Shown here: positions 35,476 through 43,991 of the stretch, piece after piece
Position numbering within the stretch: the stretch's first letter is position 1
Layout: each line of letters starts with the position of its first letter
Assembly (NCBI RefSeq): GCF_014836645.1
Contig: NZ_JACSQM010000011.1
Span: 17,147-81,146, forward strand
Length of the DNA stretch: 64,000 nt
Direction: 5' to 3'
Source of the DNA: Fictibacillus norfolkensis
GTDB lineage: Bacteria; Bacillota; Bacilli; Bacillales; Fictibacillaceae
Notes under the pieces: model-generated
Databases searched by the model: none
What the model was told of the DNA's origin: nothing
The model's input: the letters and a program-made list of their open reading frames with translations, nothing else
Translations under genes and position numbers: made by a program

Positions 35476-37309
35476 ATTTTAAAAATCGCAGCAAATCACC
35501 ATAGATGATTTGATCTGACTGATCGAGTTCCTCTTTTGCCTGTTCGATATAAGGCTTACATTTTTCCTCTTCTACAGGTGCTCCGAAAGGTTTCACATAA
35601 CACGTCTCATTTGTATAAATATAGTCTTCTGTTACGAACGAACCGTTACGCAGAACGGTTAATTCATGATGTTCTTTTGAAAATAGATCCGTTCCAAAAT
35701 GAACATCATCCTTTGATTCAATTCCAAGCAAGTGTAGCAGCGTAGGCTTTAGATCGATCTGTCCACCGACCGTATCAATCTGCTTGCCTTTTTTTCCTGG
35801 GACGTGAATGAATAAGGGTACTTGCTGCAGTTCTACTTGATTGTAGGCTGTGAGCGTGGCTTTGCTCAATACATCGGCCATCGCTTCTTGATGCCGTTCT
35901 GATATCCCGTAATGGTCTCCATATACGACTACCACTGAATTCTCATATAATCCAGAGCTCTTCAGTTCTTCAAAAAACTGGCGCAGTGCTTCGTCCGCGT
36001 AGCGAACAGTTGTAAAATAGCGGCTAACCGTTCCATCTTCTACAGGGTAAGGCTCGATCCACTGTTCCTTTTCATTGATCAAATAAGGATGATGGTTCGT
36101 CAACGTAATAAATCTAGCATAAAAAGGCTGAGGCAGCTTCTTTAGATATGGCATGGATTGCTCAAAGAAAGGTATATCTTTAAGTCCATAGTTTATCGAG
36201 TTTTCGTCCGTAACGTTATAGTATTCCTCACTATAAAACTTGTCATAGCCCATTGTCTTATAAATAACATCCCGGTTCCAAAAGCTTTTGTTGTTACCAT
36301 GAAAAACTGCTGAATAATAGCCGTTTGTTTTTAAAATTTCGGGCATCGCGTTGTATTCGTTCAATGGATGGGTTTGAAAAACAGCACCCCTTGGCAGTGG
36401 ATATAAGGAATTATCGATCAAGAACTCAGAATCGGATGTCTTTCCCTGACCTGTTTGATGATAGAAGTTATTAAAATAATAGCTGGATTTAGCAAGTTCG
36501 TTTAAGAAAGGTGTCACTTCTTCACCGTTAATTTCGTAATTCAGTACAAAATTTTGAGTAGACTCGAGAGAGACCATGATTAAGTTTTTTCCTTTAGCAA
36601 TTCCATAGAGCTCAGGGTTGTTAGCTGTTTCTTTTTTCACATTCAGGAGAATTTCCTCTGCATCCATGTTGCTTGCTAGTGCTTTTTGCATAGAAGACTT
36701 TGATTGGAGCATGATGTCGTACAGATGGTAGTTGAAGGTTCCTAAGCTCTTCACAAGAATTTCTCTATCAAATGTACGAGTTAAAAGCTGTGGCCGGTTT
36801 ATTTCTGCAAGGATTAAATGAACAGATAAAATAGCAACACCGCATAAGAATAATTTTCTCCGGTCCACTGGTTTTAATAGATGATCAGACTTCCATCTCG
36901 TCTGTTTTAATAGATAAGCTAACAGAAACAGATCAACAAAAAAGAAAATGTCTGTGAAATAGATCAGTTCATAAACACTGTTCCCGATATCACCAACATT
37001 CTTTGTTTGAAACAATACCGGGATCGTAAGAAAATCGGTAAAGAATCGATAATAGACGACGTTCGCATACAAGATAAAGCTATAAATAAAGGAAAGCCAA
37101 AAGATGATTCGTCTTCTTTTAGCAGGTGAAGCAAGGTTAGCTAAACAAAAATAGAGTACGAGAAAACTTAAAGGATTTAAAAATAATAAAATTTCTTGCA
37201 GGAAATGATCGATAGGCAGCGTAAATGAAACTTTATAAACAATATAGGTTTTCAACCAAAGCAAAGAAATAGCCAGGAAGATTGCTGCGTGTTTTGTTTT
37301 AGCGTTCAT
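35474..37309 (-). CDS. Lipoteichoic acid synthase family protein (LtaS/YfnI-like)
   Basis: The product is 611 residues. Five N-terminal transmembrane helices (to about residue 190), then the extracellular sulfatase-fold domain with Glu in MVSLEST (about 248), the catalytic Thr in GQGKTSDSEF (about 297), FHGNNKSFWNRD, and the C-terminal VYGDHYGISERH metal site. It polymerises glycerol phosphate from phosphatidylglycerol. Bacilli usually have several paralogues (LtaS, YfnI, YqgS, YvgJ); which one this is cannot be decided from one copy. Single gene. Confidence 0.9.
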   Translation of the reverse strand: MNAKTKHAAIFLAISLLWLKTYIVYKVSFTLPIDHFLQEILLFLNPLSFLVLYFCLANLASPAKRRRIIFWLSFIYSFILYANVVYYRFFTDFLTIPVLFQTKNVGDIGNSVYELIYFTDIFFFVDLFLLAYLLKQTRWKSDHLLKPVDRRKLFLCGVAILSVHLILAEINRPQLLTRTFDREILVKSLGTFNYHLYDIMLQSKSSMQKALASNMDAEEILLNVKKETANNPELYGIAKGKNLIMVSLESTQNFVLNYEINGEEVTPFLNELAKSSYYFNNFYHQTGQGKTSDSEFLIDNSLYPLPRGAVFQTHPLNEYNAMPEILKTNGYYSAVFHGNNKSFWNRDVIYKTMGYDKFYSEEYYNVTDENSINYGLKDIPFFEQSMPYLKKLPQPFYARFITLTNHHPYLINEKEQWIEPYPVEDGTVSRYFTTVRYADEALRQFFEELKSSGLYENSVVVVYGDHYGISERHQEAMADVLSKATLTAYNQVELQQVPLFIHVPGKKGKQIDTVGGQIDLKPTLLHLLGIESKDDVHFGTDLFSKEHHELTVLRNGSFVTEDYIYTNETCYVKPFGAPVEEEKCKPYIEQAKEELDQSDQIIYGDLLRFLK

Positions 37310-37421
37310 AGGTATAACCCTCCTGTAGTGAAACGGAAATCTTTACCATTGTAGGCTATTTCACGAAAGATTAAAAGTGATAGAGTACCTTTTTTTAAGT
37401 AGAGGGTAAATAGGAGAAATC

Positions 37422-37823
37422 ATGACATCACCTCAAGGCTTGCATCATATCGAAATGAACGTACAAAATTTGAGGAAAACGAAGGAGTTTTATGAATGGC
37501 TGCTGCCGGAATTAGGCTATTCTCTTTTTCAAGAGTGGGAAAAAGGTTTTAGCTACAAAATGGAATCTTCGTATCTTGTTTTTGTACAAACAGATGAATT
37601 ATATAATGATATACCTTTTCACCGAAAGCGTTCAGGACTTAATCACCTGGCCTTTTGGGCTAAATCACGTGCGCAAATAGAGCACCTTCGTGTACAATTG
37701 AAGAAGAAAAATATTTCCTTTTTGTATGAGGACAAGTTTCCTTTTGCAGGTGGAAAAAATCATTATGCTTTATTCTTTGAAGATCCAGATCGATTAAAAA
37801 TTGAAATCGTTGCGCCGAGGTGA
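37422..37823 (+). CDS. VOC family protein
   Basis: The product is 133 residues: GLHHIEMNVQNLRKTKEFYE, LNHLAFWAKSRA and HYALFFEDPDRLKIEIVAP carry the His, His and Glu metal positions of the VOC fold. Its stop is overlapped by the ribosome binding site of the signal peptidase gene, so the two are likely cotranscribed. ATG preceded by AGGAGAAATC. Function unknown. Confidence 0.85.
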   Translation: MTSPQGLHHIEMNVQNLRKTKEFYEWLLPELGYSLFQEWEKGFSYKMESSYLVFVQTDELYNDIPFHRKRSGLNHLAFWAKSRAQIEHLRVQLKKKNISFLYEDKFPFAGGKNHYALFFEDPDRLKIEIVAPR

Positions 37824-37831
37824 ATGAAGAT

Positions 37832-38389
37832 ATGATAGAACAAGAAAAAGAAACAAAGCAAAAAAATGAATGGGTAAGCTGGCTAAAGGCGATCGGCTTC
37901 GCTTTAGTCTTTGTATTTATCACAAAAGCTTATTTCTTTGCTCCATATATGGTAGAAGGTGCATCTATGTCACCTACTCTTCATGATCAAGAAAAGCTTT
38001 ATGTTAATAAAATCGTTTATGCGTTTTCCGAGCCACAAAAAGGCGATATCGTCATCATTAAAGGTGACGATAAGCGGTATGTAAAACGAGTGATAGGTTT
38101 AGAAGGGGACATTATTCAAATGAAGAGTGATGACCTTTATGTTAATAATAAAAAAGTGAAGGAATCTTATCTTCAGGAAAACAAATCGGAGGCGAAAAGC
38201 TTAGGGGTTTATCTAACAGAAGACTTTGGACCACTTAAAGTTCCAAATGGGAAAGTTTTCGTAATGGGAGATAACCGTCTTAATAGTATGGATTCACGAA
38301 ACGGATTAGGTTTGATCGAAACGAAAGCAATTGAAGGTCGTTCAGAAGTCGTCATCTATCCATTTTCAGAAATGCGTGCAACCCAATAA
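37832..38389 (+). CDS. sipS: Type I signal peptidase
   Basis: Start ATG 37832 (MIEQEK), with GAGGTGA nine bases before; an in-frame GTG at 37820 overlaps that site. 185 residues, SipS/SipT length. One N-terminal transmembrane anchor, catalytic Ser in VEGASMSPTL, catalytic Lys in KRYVKRVIGL, and the MGDNRLNSMDSR box. It removes signal peptides from Sec- and Tat-exported proteins. Bacilli carry several sip paralogues, so the symbol is by family only. Confidence 0.88.
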   Translation: MIEQEKETKQKNEWVSWLKAIGFALVFVFITKAYFFAPYMVEGASMSPTLHDQEKLYVNKIVYAFSEPQKGDIVIIKGDDKRYVKRVIGLEGDIIQMKSDDLYVNNKKVKESYLQENKSEAKSLGVYLTEDFGPLKVPNGKVFVMGDNRLNSMDSRNGLGLIETKAIEGRSEVVIYPFSEMRATQ

Positions 38390-38390
38390 C

Positions 38391-38416
38391 AAAAGTGCAG
38401 CCCGGCTGCGCTTTTT
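38391..38416 (+). terminator. Terminator after the signal peptidase gene
   Basis: The stem AAAAGTGCAGCC / GGCTGCGCTTTT (one mismatch) with a T run. Confidence 0.8.
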
Positions 38417-38440
38417 ATTTTTTTAAAAGGAGTATGTGAG

Positions 38441-38938
38441 ATGAACCGATGCAAGTGGAGTGAAGAAAGTGAGATGCTGCAACAGTATCATGATAACGAA
38501 TGGGGTCAGTATGTAGCGGGAGACAATGCATTGTTCGAGTGTTTAACACTAGAACTATTTCAATCTGGTTTAAGCTGGAAGACCATTCTTCACAAAAGAG
38601 AGAACTTTAGAAATGCGTTTTCACAGTTTGAGATAGAAAAGGTCATGCAGTTTGGTGAAAAAGAGGTTGAAGGTTTACTAGAGGACGCTGGGATCGTCAG
38701 ACATAGAAAAAAGATTGAAGCGACGATTGAAAACGCAAAGAGAGTCCACGAAATTGTAAAAGAGTTTGGCAGTTTCGAAGAGTTTTTAAAACAACTGCCA
38801 CCTGAAACAGGGGAAAAACAAAAAGTGTTGAGAAAGACATTCAAGCACGTAGGTTTAACAACGGCAGAGAGCTTTTTAGAAGCTACAGGGAGGATACAAG
38901 CCTCACACAGTGAACAATGCTTTAAGGCATCGAAATAG
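38441..38938 (+). CDS. tag: DNA-3-methyladenine glycosylase I (Tag)
   Basis: The product is 165 residues. MNRCKW gives the first zinc Cys, YHDNEWG the first His, LTLELFQSGLSWKTIL the substrate-pocket helix, and HSEQCF the final His/Cys pair that closes the zinc snap. Slightly shorter than the E. coli protein (187) at the C-terminus. It removes 3-methyladenine from alkylated DNA. GGAGTATGTG precedes ATG. A YkuD gene follows after 41 bases, perhaps under separate control. Confidence 0.9.
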   Translation: MNRCKWSEESEMLQQYHDNEWGQYVAGDNALFECLTLELFQSGLSWKTILHKRENFRNAFSQFEIEKVMQFGEKEVEGLLEDAGIVRHRKKIEATIENAKRVHEIVKEFGSFEEFLKQLPPETGEKQKVLRKTFKHVGLTTAESFLEATGRIQASHSEQCFKASK

Positions 38939-38979
38939 AGTCATTTCCTATTTGTCCTGCATAAGCTAAAGCGGGAGGT

Positions 38980-39321
38980 ATGATGATGCCTTATGAGATC
39001 TATATTTCAACAACAAGAAAAAGACTAGCCCTCGTAAAAGATGGAAAAGTAATTAAACGCTATCCGATCGGCGTAGGGAAAATGCTAACACCTACACCGA
39101 CCGGAACCTATACGATAATTAATAAAGCACCGAATCCAGGCGGACCGTTTGGAGTCATGTGGATGGGACTCTCACGGCCACATTACGGGATACATGGTAC
39201 AGATACACCATCATCCATCGGAAAAAATGTATCCAAAGGATGTGTGCGAATGTATAATAATCATGTTTTAGAACTATCGAAGCTTGTACCTATTGGGACT
39301 AAGGTGGTTATTAGGGCATAG
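38980..39321 (+). CDS. L,D-transpeptidase of the YkuD family (minimal domain)
   Basis: The product is 113 residues, consisting of the YkuD catalytic domain alone. It shows [13 protein letters not shown] at the start and the catalytic motif HGTD...SKGCVRM with Cys about 91. No signal peptide and no LysM domain are visible, unlike most family members, so it may act on precursors in the mother cell or be released during sporulation. GGGAGGTATG precedes ATG. It shares a terminator with the convergent peptide gene. Confidence 0.88.
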   Translation: MMMPYEIYISTTRKRLALVKDGKVIKRYPIGVGKMLTPTPTGTYTIINKAPNPGGPFGVMWMGLSRPHYGIHGTDTPSSIGKNVSKGCVRMYNNHVLELSKLVPIGTKVVIRA

Positions 39322-39323
39322 AA

Positions 39324-39351
39324 AAAAGCTCTCAGGTTGAGAGCTTTTTTT
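39324..39351. terminator. Shared terminator between the YkuD gene and the signal-peptide gene
   Basis: The perfect stem AAAGCTCTCA / TGAGAGCTTT with GGT loop; A and T runs serve both strands. The final T run overlaps the stop codon of the peptide gene. Confidence 0.9.
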
Positions 39352-39562
39352 ATGTTGGATTAGGTCCATTATCAATCATACGAATCATTTTATAGCTTCC
39401 AGCTGCAATGTTTTTAGCAGGCATTGTAGGATTAGGTCCATTGTCAATCACAACACTATGTTTAGTAGGATTAGGACCGTTATCGATTGTATAAGATACT
39501 CCACCAATAGCTACTACACTAAGAGCAAGAGCGAAGGAAAGTGTTAACCCTAATTTTTTCAT
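39350..39562 (-). CDS. Secreted pro-peptide with three copies of IDNGPNPT (candidate quorum-sensing signal)
   Basis: The product is 70 residues. A Sec-type signal sequence (about 1-22, MKKLGLTLSF then ALALSVVAIGGVS) is followed by three identical octapeptides at residues 26-33, 39-46 and 63-70, the last at the very C-terminus. At DNA level the copies differ in six of eight codons, all silent, so selection keeps the peptide. This is the layout of a Phr/NprX-like pheromone precursor, but with a multicopy signal. AGGTTGGAGA precedes ATG. The gene starts 16 bases after an NprR-like receptor gene on the same strand. Processing and uptake through Opp are inferred from the family. Confidence 0.85.
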   Translation of the reverse strand: MKKLGLTLSFALALSVVAIGGVSYTIDNGPNPTKHSVVIDNGPNPTMPAKNIAAGSYKMIRMIDNGPNPT

Positions 39563-39578
39563 TTTTCTCCAACCTTTC

Positions 39579-40844
39579 TTATATTATATTTTTTAGAGCA
39601 TTATTAGCTCTTTGATAATACTGACTTGATTTTTTATATAATGACTGATCAAAATAGATATCAGCCAGCATTTCTGAATATTCTGCTACATATTCCCAGA
39701 TGTGAAGCTTTTCAAAGTAAGGAATAACTTCCTTATATAACATTTCTACTAAATCTTCCATGCGATCTTCAATTCTATGTTTAAGAGTCATAATATGATA
39801 GTAAACATCATCAATAACAGTAATGTCTAATACCCCAAAACATTTATCTAACCATATTTTAGCATTTTTTATATCATTTGTAAGGTAATATTCTTTTGCT
39901 ATTGTTAACATTGTACTCTTTGTTTCATTGTTTGGTACTTTCATCTTTGCATCCAAGCTTTTAAAATAATATTCTAAAGCTTTGCTGTGGTTCTTTTGAT
40001 TGGAAGCAACGTAACCTAAGTTATGGTAGATAACACCATTAGTAAAATCATCATTAAAAGTGGTGGAATATTTTAATGCTTGTTTCAAGTGAAATTCAGC
40101 CTGCTCATAATTCCCTACTCTTCGATTACTTAAACCTAATAGTATTTGACAGTCTGCAGAACGACTATAATTGTATTCTTTATCAAATATATTAATAGCT
40201 CTATAAGCATATTGACTAACAGAGGTAACTCTACATAAATAATTGTATGTTAACGCAAGATGGTAAAATAAAACTGCGCCTTCACTTTGGGTAATTCCTG
40301 TTGTTTTTGTATTATAAAGACTTTCTGCTTCTTTAAGTAGATCTAAAGCCTTTTTGTATTCTCTTTTAATATTATAGTACATTGATAGAAAGTTAAGATA
40401 ATAGAACTTTAAATCGGGGGTCATCTCGTTAAAAAAGCTTTCCGCTCTTTTTAATTGTTTATATGAACCCTCTAAGTCTGGATTGACATTATGGACCATG
40501 TAGAACCTAGATAAGAAAAGTTCATACCTAAGTATTAAATTAGGCTCAATTACACTTTTCATTCTGGGCTTAACAGTTTCATGAAGAAAAATCTCAGCTT
40601 TATCAAAGTTTCTATCAACCATTTGAGAGTGCCATTCATTTAGCATTTCTAGAATCTGATCGTCATCGATATCCTCCGGCGAAATACCTAGACGTTCGCA
40701 AAGCAGGTTAATTACTTCTTCGCTTGATTTGGCATCCCCTTTCTCAATCTTGCTTAAGTAGGAAACAGAGCAAATTCCCTGTGCAAGCTCTTCCTGGGTT
40801 AGGCCTTTGGTTTTTCTATAATATCTTATTCGTTGACCGACCAT
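39579..40844 (-). CDS. RRNPP-family peptide-responsive regulator, NprR-like (HTH + TPR)
   Basis: The product is 421 residues, the length of NprR (423). N-terminal Xre-type HTH (IRYYRKTKGLTQEELAQGI then SVSYLSKIEKGDAKSSEEV, residues about 5-55) is followed by about nine TPR-like helix pairs (for example GVIYHNLGYVASNQKNHSKA then LEYYFKSLDAK). This is the build of NprR/PlcR/AimR receptors that bind short imported peptides. AAAGGGGG lies eight bases before ATG. The partner peptide gene is directly downstream, and a divergent gene begins about 225 bases upstream. A 9-bp inverted repeat in the divergent intergenic region (40864-40924) may be its operator. The peptide is unlike the SKPDIVG type of NprX. 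Confidence 0.88.
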   Translation of the reverse strand: MVGQRIRYYRKTKGLTQEELAQGICSVSYLSKIEKGDAKSSEEVINLLCERLGISPEDIDDDQILEMLNEWHSQMVDRNFDKAEIFLHETVKPRMKSVIEPNLILRYELFLSRFYMVHNVNPDLEGSYKQLKRAESFFNEMTPDLKFYYLNFLSMYYNIKREYKKALDLLKEAESLYNTKTTGITQSEGAVLFYHLALTYNYLCRVTSVSQYAYRAINIFDKEYNYSRSADCQILLGLSNRRVGNYEQAEFHLKQALKYSTTFNDDFTNGVIYHNLGYVASNQKNHSKALEYYFKSLDAKMKVPNNETKSTMLTIAKEYYLTNDIKNAKIWLDKCFGVLDITVIDDVYYHIMTLKHRIEDRMEDLVEMLYKEVIPYFEKLHIWEYVAEYSEMLADIYFDQSLYKKSSQYYQRANNALKNII

Positions 40845-40863
40845 AAAATCCCCCTTTCAGAAC

Positions 40864-40924
40864 TTGGGAAAATTGTCATGCAAGACCCCCACTAAACAAG
40901 TATCTATCCTACTATTTTTCCCAA
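40864..40924. promoter_or_regulatory. Inverted repeat in the divergent intergenic region of the RRNPP receptor
   Basis: TTGGGAAAA (40864-40872) and TTTTCCCAA (40916-40924) are perfect complements, 43 bases apart, flanking the space between the receptor gene and the divergent propeller-like gene. A candidate operator of the HTH receptor or another regulator. Confidence 0.45.
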
Positions 40925-41068
40925 TACAGAATAAATGGAATGTCTGATAAGATAAATATAACAGAAAATACAAAGTTTTTGCTAGAAATTGATAATTTTG
41001 AAAAGAACGTTTTACATAAATCCTATGTCAGCACCGAGCCGGCGTCAAATTTGAAGGGAGAGAGTACT

Positions 41069-41971
41069 ATGGCTAAAATGTATCAATTGTCATCACGAAC
41101 TGCAGAGAAGAATCAATCGCTGTATGTCTCACGTGATCCTGAAGTGGCCGGAAGTATAGTAAGAAATGAGGAAGGCGCTTTTGCCTACTCCGAAGTGTTC
41201 ATGGACAAACAGAAGAATTACTGGTTCTCCAAAAAGGTAGATGATCAGTCAAGGGACCACAAGCTCTTCATCTTTGACCATAAAAATGGCTGCTTGAAAT
41301 CTCAAGTTATTAAAGGACAACCCAACTTTTATGAATTCGAATCAAGTGTTGTAGTCGCTTGTGAAGGTGATGGTTCAAAAGGCTCAGTCTTAATTTTTTC
41401 TAAAGATGGCCCAGAGTTAGTAAAAGAGTGGAAAGTGAATGGCTTCCTTTGGGAAGTAGAGATGAACCAAGATGTTCTCTACATTTCTTCCTATATTGTT
41501 GAAGAAGATCAAGCGGTTCTCTACATTATCCGTAACGGTAAGAAAAAACGTATAAATTTGGGTAGCAACATGGCACCTACTGATATTTTATGTCATGAAG
41601 ATCTTGTATACGTTTCAGGTGCTCCCGTTCTAAACGGCGACCCAAAGAAGATTATGGTGTTGAATGACAAAGATAAAGTGGTTACAGAATATAAGTTATC
41701 CATCTCTCCCCGTGCTCTTTACCAAGTAGATGACCAGCTGTTAGTCTACGAATTGGATCTTGCAACGGGAAAGAGCGAACGAATCGTATACATCGATATG
41801 AAGACAGGTGAACAAAAGGAGCATGATATTCCACATTCGAAGATCGTAGAATGTACGGATGATTCTCTGTCTTTATTAGAACAAAACAGCAAGACACTAT
41901 ACACGTGGGATCATTGCAAATGTTGCATTGTGAACACTCAAAAAGTAGCTGAACAAACTAAAGTCATATAG
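41069..41971 (+). CDS. Uncharacterised beta-propeller-like protein, divergent from the RRNPP receptor
   Basis: The start is set at ATG 41069, preceded by AAGGGAG with an eight-base gap; the frame is open back to ATG 40940, which lacks a site. About 300 residues. The sequence is made of short beta-strand-like repeats (SLYVSRDPEVAGSIV, LYIIRNGKKKRINLG, LVYVSGAPVLNG, LVYELDLATGKSERIVYID), the look of a small beta-propeller, ending with a CKCC cluster. No signal peptide. Function unknown. Its position opposite the peptide-receptor gene makes it a candidate regulated target. Confidence 0.6.
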   Translation: MAKMYQLSSRTAEKNQSLYVSRDPEVAGSIVRNEEGAFAYSEVFMDKQKNYWFSKKVDDQSRDHKLFIFDHKNGCLKSQVIKGQPNFYEFESSVVVACEGDGSKGSVLIFSKDGPELVKEWKVNGFLWEVEMNQDVLYISSYIVEEDQAVLYIIRNGKKKRINLGSNMAPTDILCHEDLVYVSGAPVLNGDPKKIMVLNDKDKVVTEYKLSISPRALYQVDDQLLVYELDLATGKSERIVYIDMKTGEQKEHDIPHSKIVECTDDSLSLLEQNSKTLYTWDHCKCCIVNTQKVAEQTKVI

Positions 41972-42000
41972 TTTAGTAATTTAACGTCATATAATTGTAG

Positions 42001-42035
42001 AAAAGTCCTGTATCTTAAGAGCAGGACTTTTTTTT
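42001..42035 (+). terminator. Terminator after the propeller-like gene
   Basis: The stem AAAAGTCCTG / CAGGACTTTT around an 11-base loop, followed by Ts. Confidence 0.85.
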
Positions 42036-42070
42036 CATGTCCAGAAAATAGCTGTAAAGGGGGAATGGGT

Positions 42071-42481
42071 ATGAAATGGGAAGGTGCTAGTTGTATTTGT
42101 GTGAATGATGGAAAATTATTGATGGTTTTACAGGGAACAGCCGATGAGGAAAAGAAGTGGAGTATTCCTTCCGGAGGCAGAGAGAGAAACGAGAGTATTG
42201 AGGAATGCGGCATGCGTGAAGTGTGGGAAGAAACGGGTTATGTCGTAAAAGTTGTTAAAAAGCTACATATAAAAGAAGGTATCTCTCAAAACATACAATT
42301 TAAAGTTCACTATTTTCTAACAGATCTAGTGAGCGGTTTTTCGGTCATCCAAGATCCGGATGGTTTAATACACGATATAAGGTGGGTATCCTTGAAAGAG
42401 TTAGAGACACTCACCTTATCCTTTCCAGAAGACCGAGAACTTTTACAAAGCTATCTGGCACCATCAGAAAAAATAATATAG
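42071..42481 (+). CDS. Nudix hydrolase
   Basis: Start ATG 42071, with AAAGGGGG seven bases upstream; an in-frame ATG lies at 42065. 136 residues. The Nudix box is clear: GGRERNESIEECGMREVWEE then TGY (residues about 38-60), with the REVWEETG core and metal-binding Glu residues intact. The substrate, a nucleoside diphosphate derivative, cannot be predicted. Monocistronic. Confidence 0.9.
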   Translation: MKWEGASCICVNDGKLLMVLQGTADEEKKWSIPSGGRERNESIEECGMREVWEETGYVVKVVKKLHIKEGISQNIQFKVHYFLTDLVSGFSVIQDPDGLIHDIRWVSLKELETLTLSFPEDRELLQSYLAPSEKII

Positions 42482-42522
42482 TGTTTGTTCACATTTTTAT
42501 AAGGGAACTCTAATGGAGGAGG

Positions 42523-42831
42523 ATGACAGTGAAACCGATATTCGCAGAAAAGGAAGACCTTACCCGTTTATTGGAATGGTGTAGTGACGCTCAGGAATAT
42601 CAGAGAAAACTCTCTTCCTATATAGAGAATCGTGATGATACAGCCGTTGTTATCGCAGAAGGAGAGCATGAAATCGTGGCAGTCGCCTTATTAAAGGTAC
42701 AGGAAACAGAGAAGAAGGGTTCCGTTTGGGTTTACGCCAAGAGTAAAGATTATCAAAACCACCCAGATCTCATGCAATTCTCACTAAGATGGTTAAGAAA
42801 ACAAGGTGCAAAAGAATATACCGTTATCTAA
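42523..42831 (+). CDS. Short GNAT-like protein
   Basis: The product is 102 residues. ATG 42523 lies directly behind GGAGGAGG; a GTG at 42529 has better spacing and may be the real start. The residues FAEKEDLTRLLEWC, TAVVIAEGEHEIVAVALLKV and the C-terminal FSLRWLRKQGAKEYTVI recall the beginning and end of a GNAT fold but the acetyl-CoA loop (R/Q-x-x-G-x-G/A) is missing. A truncated or specialised member. It ends 38 bases before the CorA start. Confidence 0.55.
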   Translation: MTVKPIFAEKEDLTRLLEWCSDAQEYQRKLSSYIENRDDTAVVIAEGEHEIVAVALLKVQETEKKGSVWVYAKSKDYQNHPDLMQFSLRWLRKQGAKEYTVI

Positions 42832-42869
42832 AACGATCATTATACAAAATACAAAGGATGGTTAATACT

Positions 42870-43805
42870 ATGGAAGAAACAAGTGTCTATGGTTGGAAGT
42901 GGCATCGTCATGAGTGCCACGAAGAAACAATTCATGATTTGATCGCAGATACGAAAGGCTGCAAAAATTGGCTTAGTAATATTAAAGAAGATAAAGTCAA
43001 TTATTTAAGAATTGAAAAAGACAGTGACGGTGATCAAATTGTTCGTGGATCTCTTACGTATAAACAAGATCCGAAGAACCAATCTGATTTTGAGGTATTT
43101 CATTTTTATATCCGTCCCAAATCTTTAATAACAGTAGGGTTAGACCTCTCTCTTATTCAAGGAGCTCATCGTGAAAATTGTGATCATTTGATTTTAGAAG
43201 AAAAAACACCTGTGGAAGGTTTTATCATTTTACTCGGTGAATTGGTCAATTATTTCTTGGATGGCATTGATGCATTAGAAGTGAAGCTTAAGGAACTGCA
43301 AAGGGATGTTCAAAGAAATAATCATACGAATTTATTGAACAGCATCTATGATCGACGAATTGAGTTGATCAACTGGAGCGATTTAACACTCCCCGTTCAT
43401 GAAGCGCAGATGGCCATTAAGGAAGCTTTCCTAGATGAAATTACCGAAACACGTGCATATAAGCGAATTGAAACAAGGATCGACCGAACAATTTCGCTTC
43501 TATCTCATTATAGACAAGACATCGATACTTTGTTAAACCTTGAAGAAGTTCTTTCGTCTCATCGTGGAAATGAAATTATGAAAACACTCACTGTATTTAC
43601 CGTTATTTTCACTCCAGCAATGGGGCTAGGCGCAATTTGGGGTATGAACTTCAAGAATATGCCTGAGCTTGATTGGAAGCTTGGATATTTATATGCCATG
43701 TTATTAATTGTGGGCTCTACAATTGGTGTGTACGTTTGGATGAGAATGAAAGGGTGGACGGGAGATTTATTAAGAGGAAAGAAAAGCCGAAAACATTTTG
43801 ACTAA
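42870..43805 (+). CDS. CorA family divalent-cation transporter
   Basis: Start ATG 42870 is chosen (MEETSVYG); further in-frame starts at 42858 and 42789 would extend into the preceding gene. About 311 residues. A soluble alpha/beta N-terminal domain and long helices (DGIDALEVKLKELQRDVQRN) lead to two C-terminal membrane helices with the signature GMNFKNMPE (G-M-N) in the loop. It forms a pentameric Mg2+/Co2+ channel, or a ZntB/YfjQ-like relative. The frame runs without break. Confidence 0.85.
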   Translation: MEETSVYGWKWHRHECHEETIHDLIADTKGCKNWLSNIKEDKVNYLRIEKDSDGDQIVRGSLTYKQDPKNQSDFEVFHFYIRPKSLITVGLDLSLIQGAHRENCDHLILEEKTPVEGFIILLGELVNYFLDGIDALEVKLKELQRDVQRNNHTNLLNSIYDRRIELINWSDLTLPVHEAQMAIKEAFLDEITETRAYKRIETRIDRTISLLSHYRQDIDTLLNLEEVLSSHRGNEIMKTLTVFTVIFTPAMGLGAIWGMNFKNMPELDWKLGYLYAMLLIVGSTIGVYVWMRMKGWTGDLLRGKKSRKHFD

Positions 43806-43851
43806 ATAAACTTAAAATATGAACGATATATAAAAGGAAACAGGCGGATTT

Positions 43852-43858
43852 TGTCGAA
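43852..43858 (+). promoter_or_regulatory. Possible Spo0A box upstream of the D-alanyl-D-alanine carboxypeptidase gene
   Basis: TTTTGTCGAACG again carries the TGTCGAA core, 134 bases before the gene, in a 186-base intergenic region without other clear signals. The surrounding bases GATTTTGTCGAACG are identical to those at 26059-26072. Confidence 0.4.
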
Positions 43859-43991
43859 CGGTATCAATTGATAAAACGCTTGTTTTTTTATGGCGAATAT
43901 TACTAGATTTCATTTTGATTTCAACCATAAAAGAACCTAAACAAACAACGAAGAGATATGAAGATTAAATGACTAACGGGAGCGGAATTAA

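Noticed and set aside
42523..42831. Fusion of the short GNAT-like ORF to CorA
   Set aside because: The CorA frame is open upstream to 42789, but a separate start at 42870 and different frames make a fusion unlikely.
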